Source of the DNA: Fremontodendron californicum | Taxonomy: Eukaryota; Streptophyta; Magnoliopsida; Malvales; Malvaceae | NCBI GenBank assembly: GCA_030761205.1 | Contig: JAULJL010000040.1 | Location: 14,268,603-14,332,602, forward strand | Reading direction: 5' to 3' | Length of the DNA stretch: 64,000 nt | Shown here: positions 56,040 through 64,000 of the stretch, piece after piece | How the letters are laid out: each line of letters starts with the position of its first letter | How positions within the stretch are numbered: the first letter of the stretch is position 1 | Program-made: the position numbers and the translations under genes | The notes under the pieces: model-generated | Told to the model about the DNA's origin: nothing | What the model saw: the letters and a program-made list of their open reading frames with translations, nothing else | Database searches by the model: none

Positions 56040-56355
56040 ATTAAAATTTTATAAATATTAAAAAAATCCCCCAGCTATACCTACTCACGGGGCGGGTTGC
56101 GGCTTGGATTTTTTTCTTCTTTACCTAGGCCCGGTTCACTATTCAAAAAATAATAAAAAATTAAAAAATCATTTTGATAATTAAATTTAAATAAAAATTT
56201 ATTTTTTTAATAGATGAACAGTAATCCAGATCGGATATGTCTAGATTACAAAATATCTTATCCAAACCCGATCCAATACGGGCCGATCCTGTCAAGCCGG
56301 ATGGCCTGTCCGATCCATGATCAGGTCTACCCAACGAAGCGGGGAAGAATTCTAG
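56040..56355 (+). mobile_element. Helitron-like 3' end, split by a MITE
   Basis: AT-rich DNA, then aaaatccccc (56063-56072), a family A MITE (56076-56329), then cgaagcggggaagaattCTAG followed by T. Without the MITE this matches the hairpin plus CTAG end at 29086-29114. The element would include the repeat array from 53936 and contains the Mutator-like element at 55062. Confidence 0.5.
56076..56329. mobile_element. MITE family A inside a Helitron-like hairpin
   Basis: Starts TATACCTACTCACGGGGCGG and ends GATCCATGATCAGGTCTA. Octamers on the two sides (cccccagc and cccaacga) agree poorly, but both fit the broken hairpin. Confidence 0.62.
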
Positions 56356-56695
56356 TTTTAAAAAATATTACGTTCATTAGTAGTATTTCTTTCCTGCTAC
56401 TACTGGCATATCTATCACATACAATATCTATCATTTAACTGCATGATTCAAAAGATTGAAGAGCAAGTGATATAAAGTCACTTCTTGTCATTAATTCCTT
56501 TTATCTCTAATAATTTGCAGTTCCTTATGGTTTGTATTCTAAGGGAGAAATAATACAAATTGAAGTTAGTATATACTTTATGTTTTTAATTTCCATTAGC
56601 TAACTGATGTTAAATTCCTTGAATCAAATGCACGTTAAGGTCAAAGAGACTAGAGATCTTGACCTCATCCTTAATTATTAATGCTGAAATTAGAA
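56356..56695. other. Intergenic DNA
   Basis: Nothing recognised. Confidence 0.4.
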
Positions 56696-56875
56696 TATAC
56701 TTTGACGTGTCGGATACGGATACATGTTGATGTGGTTATATTTATTTTTTTAAAAGTTTTTTCTTACATTTGAAGGATCATATATACCTATACCCAAATT
56801 CGAATATGTGTCAAATAAAAATATTGGACACGGATATTTTAAAAGAAAAAAAGAAAAGTTCAGGTAACAGAAATA
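56696..56875. mobile_element. MITE family E, degenerate
   Basis: gacgtgtcggatacggatac at the left, caaattcgaatatgtgtc in the middle and gttcaggtaacag at the right follow family E order. Ends approximate. Confidence 0.5.
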
Positions 56876-57386
56876 AATAATATATATAATCTCGTATCAG
56901 CTATGTATATGATCTCGAACAAATATTCAACATGAATGTGATCATTTTTCCACCAGAAGATCCATTTCTCAAACATTAAGGCATTTCTATTTTCAACGTA
57001 TAGAGGTATGGCATACAGTATACCTTGGAAATTAAGAAGAAGAAATACCGTAATTAACAAGTTTACCAACTTGGTTATACAATTCAATGCCTCAATTAGG
57101 ATTAATCTGGATTTATATTTCTGGATGGACGAATCTGGACTCAGATATGTGAAGTATTGCAGTACTCTATACAATGAACCTAGACTCAGATATGTGAAGT
57201 ATTGCACTACCTGGAACAGTTATTAGGAATCAAAAGATCATATGCATTAAAGATTCCTTCTGCTCGAACTGAAGTCTGAAGTCAAATTAACTTTTAACAA
57301 AACTGCAGTTGCATTTTACAGCCTAGCACACGGTAGAGAATCAAATGCTTTTGTTCCCTGGTTGTGTTGTGACTAGGGATTTTGAT
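56876..57386. other. Intergenic DNA with a small tandem duplication
   Basis: gactcagatatgtgaagtattgca occurs at about 57138 and 57182 (44-bp spacing). An overlapping open frame on the minus strand (56860-57207) has no recognised domain. Confidence 0.5.
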
Positions 57387-57887
57387 TAGGGATGACAATT
57401 GAGCAGGGCGGGAGCGGAGGCGGAGGCGGGGATTGTTTTATTCACCTCCACCCCATTATTGCATGGATATTGGAAACCTCCACTTTTGTGGATGTCGATT
57501 ACATCCATAACCGCTTCACGGTGTTCCACTCCGTTACACTCAATTTTTATTAATTATTTTTAACTTAATATTATAAAAAATTATATTATAATTTATTTAT
57601 TAATATAATTTTAATATATAAAATTCTTTAATATATATATATTAAAAATATATATATAAAAAAAATTTAGTATATATATAATTTTAGTATATATATCTAA
57701 TATATATACTAAAAATATCAAGAAAAATATAAAATATTTAAGGAGTAAGATAGTAATTTCAAAAGTCGGGCGAGGCAAAACAGAGTAAGCATTTATCCAA
57801 GTCACCACACTTCACCTCGCTCCCGTTTTTCAAAAAAAAAAAAATTTATTCAGAGCGAATCGATGCGAAATCCATTGATCGGATCAG
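57387..57887. mobile_element. Probable hAT-type MITE, gcgggagcgg type
   Basis: Starts TAGGGATGACAATTGAGC, then GC-rich gcgggagcggaggcgg. The right end carries cacctcgctcccg, the complement of that motif. Octamers attttgat and attttgtc agree at 6 of 8. Core is AT-rich with TATA runs. Confidence 0.5.
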
Positions 57888-57895
57888 ATTTTGTC

Positions 57896-58336
57896 AGTTG
57901 TGACTTCGTAAAGGGTAAAAAAGTTACTAACAGTCTCTCTTCTCTGAATAAAAGGCAGTGCTAAAAAAGTTTCAGTACCTAAGGCTGTGGAGTTCCTCAG
58001 ATGCAGGAACCAATACCATAAAAAAAAGTCATTTTGCAAGAATATTATTTTTCATAATCAATTATTCTACTCTAAGTGGAGGGGTTGAAAAAGGGGGGGG
58101 GGGGGGGGTTGAGCGATGGCGAATTTGAGCTCATCATTTGCTTCATTTGACTTGATCGACCAAGACAAATGCAAGATTTCTTTAGTGATAAATGTAAGTG
58201 GAGGGACCTCTATCTTTTGGTTGGTGCCCTTGAGTTTTTTGATTAATTATAAGCATGCTGATATATTTACTAAAACCAAACACTATAAGCATGCTAATAG
58301 GTAAGATAAAGAATCGATCACACCAATGAAAAAGAG
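57896..58336. other. Intergenic DNA with a long G run
   Basis: A run of about 15 G at 58095-58109. A 62-codon open frame follows (58116-58304, MANLSSSFASFDLID...). It has a donor-like AATG|TAAGTGG at about 58192, but I do not recognise it and give it low weight. Confidence 0.4.
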
Positions 58337-58352
58337 TATCTAGCTATTTCTT

Positions 58353-60386
58353 TTTTTTGGATAAGTAAGTGTTTTATTTATCCAGAAAGCAGTTAAACTG
58401 CTACATCCAACATCATGTGCAACATGTACTTAAGCTATACATACTTAAACAATACTTGAACAAAACTTAAGACCACTAATCAATCAGGGAACAATAGCAA
58501 CATACTTCAGCAATACTTAAAGCTATTCCAGAATGGACAAAGATCCTAGGAAAAAAGTGACAGTCCCCAATCTGCATCCAATCTTCGGTTCACTTCATCA
58601 GGACTAATGTTCTTGAGCCCCAACAATCGCATTCTGATGATCTCTTTTATCTGCTCAATGATCGCTCCTTGTGTGGATTGAAGGCGATTAAAACACCTAT
58701 TATTTCTCTCCCTCCAGATCGAGTAAAGAAAGGCACTCCATGATAAACGCAAAATAACAGAAATGAGAGTTTTTCCTCTGATTCTGTTTACTGCCCATTG
58801 CAGCTCTGCTTGCCAGCTCCTTATGCTTCTATGAAGTTGACATAAGCATAGTATATGCCCCCAGATTTCCTTTGAATAGGCACATTCAAAAAATATATGA
58901 TTCCGGGTTTCTTGCTCAGTTTGACATAGCTCACATTTGCCATCCACCTCCATGCCCCATGACATCAATCTGTTCTTTGTAGGCAGTTTGTCCAATATAG
59001 CCATCCAAGCTACCAGTGCATGTTTAGGAATATGAAATGGAAACCAGATCAATTTATCCCACTCCACCTTGTCCTGCCTAGGCCTGAGATCATTCCAGAC
59101 TTTAGCCACCATAAATCTGTTCCCAGGGAACTTCCAAGTTAGAGCACCATTCTGGTTGGAGGTGAACCTCAAAGCCAAAGCCCTCAGCTGAAGCATTTTA
59201 CGCCATGTCCAGCTGCTTCCTGGGGAAGGTTGAACCTGCCACACTGTTCTTCCTTTCAGCACATAGGCATGAAGCCAGGCAATCCACAATGAACCTGCCT
59301 GAGAGAGAAGTGCCCATAGGTGCTGAATAATGCAAGCCTTATTCCATATTCCCAAGTCTTTTAATCCAAGACCCCCCTCTGACTTTGGACAGCAAATGGT
59401 ACTCCATTTGACTCTTGCTCCCTTAGCTGAGTCATCTCTTCCTTTCCAGAAGAACCTGCTGCATAATTGATTAATTCTTTTAAGAACAGCCTTAGGCAAT
59501 ACAAAGTGCCTGCACCAAAAATTGGACACATTAAAAAGAACAGATTGAATGAGCTGAAGCCTTCCTGCATAGGATAACATGCGTGCTGCCCAGCCATTGA
59601 TTCTCTGAGTAATTCTATCGATCAAAGGAGAACAATCCTTTTCAGAGAGTCTTCTTGTGACCAAAGGGATCCCAAGGTACCTAACAGGTAGTTTGCCAAG
59701 TTTAAACCCTGTCAACTCTTGCATCTCAAGTAGAGTGGTCCTACTAACACCAGAGGAGAAGACTTCACTCTTGGAAGGGTTTAATTGCAAACCAGAAATG
59801 GTATAAAAGTAATGGAGAATACCCTGTATGCCCACAACAGAATCCAAGTTACCCTTTGCAAAAATCAGCAGATCATCTGCAAAGCACAGGTGAGTAAGCT
59901 TGATTCTGTGACATTTAGGATGGTAGCTGTAAACTCCATGAAGAGCCCCTGCATCCAGAAGTCTGGATAAAACATTCATAGCAATGACAAAAAGATAAGG
60001 AGAGAGAGGGTCTCCCTGCCTTAACCCCTTTGCTCCTTCAAAGTACCCTACTAATCCTCCATTAAGAGAAATTGAGAACTTTGGGGAAGTGATGCATGCC
60101 TTGATCCATCCTATGAACTTATCAGGCAATCCATAAACTGATAAAACAGTGAGAATGAAGTCCCAATTTAATGAATCAAAAGCTTTTTGGAGATCAATTT
60201 TCATTGCAAAACGGGGGGATAAGGTTGCTCTTCCATACCCTTTGACCAGTTCCTGAGCCATGAGAATATTATCTGAGATGCTTCTCCCTGGTATGAAGGC
60301 ACTCTGATTGCTGGAGATCATAGTAGGAAGGAGTGGAGTGAGCCTGGCAGTGATGATCCTGGTAATACATTTATAAATGACAGAGC
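58353..60386 (-). mobile_element. 5'-truncated LINE with 16-bp TSD
   Basis: A 16-bp duplication tatctagctatttctt flanks the element exactly (58337-58352, 60387-60402). On the minus strand the insert starts inside the reverse transcriptase frame, runs to a stop at 58546, has a 190-bp 3' untranslated region, and ends in a short A run next to the duplication. Truncation at the 5' end with variable target duplications is typical of LINE insertion by target-primed reverse transcription. The matching duplication shows little decay, so it is fairly young. Confidence 0.93.
58546..60386 (-). pseudogene. LINE ORF2 C-terminal part (RT and zinc-binding domain)
   Basis: The frame enters from the truncation point (SVIYKCITRII...) and is open for over 600 codons; the first Met is at 60321, leaving 591 residues. 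RT motifs: QSAFIPGRSISDN, catalytic Asp in KIDLQKAFDSL (about residue 43 from that Met), LRQGDPLSPYLF, and FADD (147-150). A C-terminal zinc-binding region of plant LINEs follows (HALVAWMAILDKLPTKNRL, then CELCQ...NHIFFEC...W). The endonuclease and ORF1 are missing because of truncation. It cannot move itself, although the surviving frame has no stop. Confidence 0.93.
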
Positions 60387-60402
60387 TATCTAGCTATTTC
60401 TT

Positions 60403-60840
60403 ACACAAGCATGAACAAACAAACAAATTAATTAAACAACAAATGACTTCAAAATTCTTGCATTCTGATTGTAGCTTGAAGAAGTAGTAGTTAAGGATAT
60501 GTGGAAGAAGATCCACAGTTGATAAGGATTTCCTTTTTCAGTGAGATCAATTCCAGCAGGCTCCACCGTTTAATTTTAGTGGAGTATTACATATAATTAA
60601 ACAATAAGGAAAAAAAACAAAAAAACTGTCTCACTCAAGACATGTCTTTAGTACTTTATGATTTTGTTTAAGGTACCTAATAGAATAGCTTAACTTTTCA
60701 GAAATAGTGGGCGGATCTCAATTGATGGCGTGGCATGAACTTGAGTTTGATAAAGAAATAGCTTCCACCCCTCAGGAGAGAGAGAGAGAGAGAGAGAGAG
60801 TCAAACTTCTAGTTCAAATTCCATAAAGCTAGCATTGAAG

Positions 60841-60883
<43 letters not shown>

Positions 60884-61450
60884 ATTTAGAAACCTCAAAA
60901 AGCAAGATTCATATCAGTATATCAACTTATGACACTGATATTTGGTCAAATTCTGGCTGTCCTATGAACCATCCATTATGACCCCGTGATACTACTTTTT
61001 TTTCCATTAGTGGAAGCTAAATAGAACCCAGTTTTTCTTAATTAAAACATTTTCATCACTATAGTGCTTTCACCGTTAATTAAAAAGCTGCTTGTTTTTA
61101 TTCTTGAATGCAAATTTTGAACAGCTGCTTGTTTTTATTCTTGAATATGCAAATTTTGAACCTATATATAATTAAGAGATGCTAATTAGCACTTTTAGAT
61201 TGGTGGTGTTAGGGCATGGCCCTTTCATTTTGGTTACTTGGGAGTAAATCTACAGCCATTGAGTTATACTTTTGACAACAGCTTAACTTGAGGAATATTG
61301 GTTGGAAAGTGAAAGTTATTTCAGGTATAAAAAAGAGTTAAGTTTGAGAGATAGTCTCTCCCTCTTGTTTCAATTAATTGGTTTTTCCAAGGTTGCCGAA
61401 GTCTTATGATTTCATTTTACTACATTAGTAAAGGAATATATTATGAGAAC
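60403..61450. other. Intergenic DNA with simple repeats
   Basis: (GA)n at 60776-60800, a 39-base T run at 60843-60881, and a tandem duplication of about 37 bp (agctgcttgtttttattctt...) at 61084-61159. No gene. Confidence 0.7.
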
Positions 61451-61451
61451 T

Positions 61452-61575
61452 TGGGCTTAACCGAGTTGAATCATACAGTCACCTTTAAAAAATAGCATTC
61501 AGCAGATTTGAGATTCGAATCTCAATATCTGTAACTTTTTCCTCTATTTTAAGGTTCCAATTTCTTTCATAAAAA
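61452..61575 (+). repeat. tRNA-derived SINE with A tail
   Basis: A-box-like cttaaccgagttgaatcat (61456-61474), B box gagattcgaatct (61508-61520), and a tail cataaaaaaaaat. Flanking atgagaac and ttgagaaa hint at a target duplication. Best-preserved plus-strand copy besides 23311. Confidence 0.55.
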
Positions 61576-61657
61576 AAAATTGAGAAATTCATTTTGAACA
61601 CCTATTGGCACAAATAGGAGATGACTACCTCTTTGCCTTTGGTTCAATTAATCAATA

Positions 61658-62065
61658 CTAGGAAAAATACCCGCGCTACGTTGCGAGTGAAACGATTCGC
61701 TTTTTATTTTTGTGATAACAATGACAACAATGTTATGAATACATAAAATAATAATGTGTAAAATTAACTATTAACGTGAAAAAAATTATATAAATTTATA
61801 ATATTTTGAAAACACAAATTAAAAAATAACACGAACACGTTATGAAAACATAAATTTTTCTTTAAATTAAATCATTATGACAAATTATGCAAAATATGTC
61901 ATGAATTGAGACACGACACGAACACACAAATGTTTCTCTAAATTGAATCACAATGACAAACTATATATAATATGAGATGAATTGAAACACGACACGAACA
62001 CAACATAAAAAAAATAATTAAAACATAACACGGAAAATAACATGAACACGACACAAATACAACCC
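61658..62065 (-). mobile_element. Helitron-like 3' end with family-B-like array (minus)
   Basis: On the minus strand, CTCGC...GCGCGGG is followed by TATTTTTCCTAG and T, like the ends at 3898, 29114 and 56355. Upstream in that orientation lie repeats of cgtgtcgtgt, tcaattcat and tttgcataatttg. The same arrangement is seen, in plus orientation, at 53936-56355. Confidence 0.5.
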
Positions 62066-62089
62066 CCAAACTTAAGATTTTGCTAGTCC

Positions 62090-62168
62090 TCGAGCAAAAC
62101 AAAGCAAAACAAATGAAATAAAATAAAATAAAATGAAACAAAACAAAACAAAACAAAACAAAACAAAT
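62090..62168. repeat. (AAAAC)n / (AAATA)n pentanucleotide tract
   Basis: gcaaaac, aaataaaata and then at least five aaaac units in succession. Confidence 0.9.
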
Positions 62169-63666
62169 CCAGAGATGAGTATACTTAACTAATGATTCCT
62201 TTAATTGTCCTTAAAAGTTATCTTAAAACCCAGAATCAAAGTAGAACACAAACATAATCCAAATTTATGATTCAATTCAATCGTATGTCTCATGCTTGAA
62301 TGGATTTTCGGTGTGTGTGTGAATAATCTCTTTGCAAATTATTACATGCAATTTAAATAAGTTTATGCCAATGCAAAATACAAATTAGTACTAGATTCTC
62401 ATATGTTTACTTTTCATCTCTCTCTCTACTAATATAGACTAACACTTCATCAAGGATCAAGTAGGTCTTTATTAAGCTTTTAATGTAAGGCTAGGGTCAA
62501 GGTAGGATAAAGATATATTTCGGTTAAAATCACTCATAGACACTTTTCATTTTTTTTTTTTCAGGATTTTTGAGAGCCATAATCTTTACTTCAAATTACA
62601 TACTTCATTCTTTGAATGCGCTTTATTTTTGCTTCACCACTTTATTCTCTTTTTTTTTTCGTTTTTTTTTCTTCTGTTCTTCATTTTTGAAGAACCATAA
62701 TCTTTTCTTCTTCTTTTTTACATCACCATTTCACCCAAATTTGACATGGCTCATAATTATTTCCTGTAATATCATACACATGCCTATGTAGTAAGGGTTT
62801 TTCATGGTTTTTCTTATTTGGCTAGGCTAAAAGATGTGGCAATTAAATAAAATAGATATATTAATTAGGCACAAAAAGGTAAACTGAGGATAATCATATA
62901 TGCATAGGTAGGCTAAAAAGGCTCAAACGATCCAAAGATGACCTAAATCATCTCCCAACTTAGCGTTGTCTAAGATTTCGCCTCGAAAGAGAATCAAACA
63001 AATTCTAGGCTCTGGAGATAATCGCAATTCACATCAACATAAACAATTTTTAAATAAGTAATGCAAATCTAAGCAAGAGATCAATTGTTCAATTATTGAA
63101 AATCACATCCTAACAATGAGACTAACAAAAGAGTTTAACATAAAATCAAACCATGTTTACGTTGTTCCCAAAAGTCAAGATAAATCAATAATTAAAATTT
63201 CATCATTGGATAAGGATCCCATCATAATAAGTGCAAAATATCTCAAGCAGATTTTTTTTTAATAAAGACTCCTAATTATAAATTAAAAAAAAAAAAAACA
63301 CAAAATAAACTATATAAAAAAAATCACATAAGACAAAAGAAACCTATAAACTAAAGGTCAACACCCCAAAACTTAAAACCAACATTGTCCTCAATATTTA
63401 GAAATAAAAAGAGTAAGAACAAAAAAAACTCCTTTATCAATGAAAGCAAAGCAAGAGAAGCTCTAGTCATCCACTTAGGCTTCATCATGCTTGTCCAAGT
63501 TTGGTGAGTGGTCACTAAAAAAGAAAATTAAATTAAAAAAAAATTAAATAAGAATATCTAAAAAAAATTCAAAATTATAGAAAAGAAAAGAATAAAAATG
63601 TAGACCTTGGGTTGCCTCCCAAGAAGCGCTTGATTTATAGTCATCGGCTTGACTATCTCATGTTTA

Positions 63667-64000
63667 TCATCCGGTATCCAACCACTTGATAATTTTCAAT
63701 TCATGCCATTTGGTTGTCCTTTCTTTGAACAACTTCGCTTTCTTGCAGGCTTGAAAGCAAAATTCATCCCTTTTAGTGGTATAATTCAATAATGCCTTAA
63801 GAGGATCAATGTGATAAATTTCTATAAACTCTTCTTTAATAGCACTTTCTACCACATCGATTAGCTTAGGTTGTTGGATGCATTGGGGAACAAGTGGTGG
63901 TGGGTTACACTGAATCCCATCTTCTTGAGCTTTCACAAATTCTTTAAGAGGCTCAATTGGCAATTCAAGGTTCTTGCTATCCTCATCTATCTCTTGTTCA
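63667..64000 (-). CDS. Retrotransposon-like ORF, partial (runs off the window)
   Basis: Open on the minus strand from the window end to a stop at 63667, at least 110 codons. An internal Met lies at 63963, but the frame continues upstream of it (EIDEDSKNLELPIEPL). Visible features: a proline-rich segment PPPLVPQC, acidic stretch, and near the end ACKKAKLFKERTTKWHE, similar to the YxxAKxxKExTKRWHD motif downstream of RNase H/integrase in Athila-type Gypsy polyproteins. No catalytic motif is inside the window. It could also be a recombinant scrap. Confidence 0.4.
   Translation of the reverse strand, partial: EQEIDEDSKNLELPIEPLKEFVKAQEDGIQCNPPPLVPQCIQQPKLIDVVESAIKEEFIEIYHIDPLKALLNYTTKRDEFCFQACKKAKLFKERTTKWHELKIIKWLDTG

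Larger units (their letters stand above)
62060..64000 (-). mobile_element. Edge of a probable Ty3/Gypsy-type element
   Basis: Non-coding words such as cccccaaacttaagattttgct (62064), catctcccaacttagcgttg (62949) and ttgggttgcctcccaagaagc (63607) resemble spacer sequence I associate with plant Athila/Tat-type Gypsy elements. The coding end (63667-64000) lies at the window border. No LTR was found inside the window. The class is a recollection of family sequence, not shown by a domain here. Confidence 0.45.

Noticed and set aside
56860..57207. 115-codon open frame on the minus strand
   Set aside because: No recognisable domain; it spans a tandem duplication and part of a MITE; its hydrophobic composition follows from AT-rich DNA.
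58116..58304. 62-codon open frame with a KHADIFTK word reminiscent of the Copia C-terminus
   Set aside because: The word is short and out of context; no other Copia sequence is nearby.

Overview
The window looks like intergenic, transposon-rich nuclear DNA of a flowering plant, most likely a eudicot. It is strongly AT-rich and gene-poor. It has spliced genes with plant-type introns, a CEP signalling-peptide gene, plant Ty1/Copia elements with initiator-Met tRNA primer sites, a plant LINE, tRNA-derived SINEs, and many short terminal-inverted-repeat (TIR) elements. I cannot place the species from sequence alone.

Three host genes can be read with confidence. (1) A patatin-like lipid acyl hydrolase on the minus strand, seven exons between 21406 and 24168, rebuilt here to an uninterrupted 403-residue protein with the Ser/Asp dyad intact. 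(2) A membrane-anchored sulfotransferase-like P-loop protein on the plus strand, six exons between 43692 and 47648, 345 residues. (3) A single-exon C-terminally encoded peptide (CEP) precursor at 52473-52826, with a signal peptide and one CEP motif near its C-terminus. Gene-like debris around 19033-20400 has splice signals but I could not identify it. A 31-codon ubiquitin N-terminal fragment (17627-17719) lies inside a hAT-type element.

Layout. 0-10 kb: tandem duplications (137 bp x2, 155 bp x3), a small and a large Mutator-like element with perfect 9-bp target duplications, SINEs, and hAT miniature elements. 11.1-15.3 kb: a very young, internally deleted Copia element, inserted in an older MITE and carrying a GC-rich repeat block in its leader. 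17.0-18.3 kb: the hAT-like element with the ubiquitin fragment. 19-20.4 kb: exon-like remnants split by a MITE. 21.4-24.2 kb: the patatin-like gene. 25-36 kb: no confident gene; MITEs and Helitron-like pieces. 36.8-42.2 kb: an intact Copia element with a single 1368-residue polyprotein. 43.7-47.6 kb: the sulfotransferase-like gene, with three copies of one MITE family in its introns. 48.6-50.2 and 55.1-56.0 kb: two more Mutator-like elements. 58.35-60.39 kb: a 5'-truncated LINE with a 16-bp target duplication. 62-64 kb: the edge of a probable Ty3/Gypsy-type element that runs off the window.

The main story is transposon nesting and capture. I placed about 20 insertions by reading target-site duplications directly: 5 bp for Copia, 8 bp for hAT, 9 bp for Mutator-like, 16 bp for the LINE. 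I found no sign of a bacterial-type operon, CRISPR array or other wholly new system. The most unusual items are the ubiquitin-carrying hAT element, the young non-autonomous Copia element with its GC-rich leader repeats, the Copia reading frame that uses its own polypurine tract and LTR as codons, and a SINE sitting at a splice donor.
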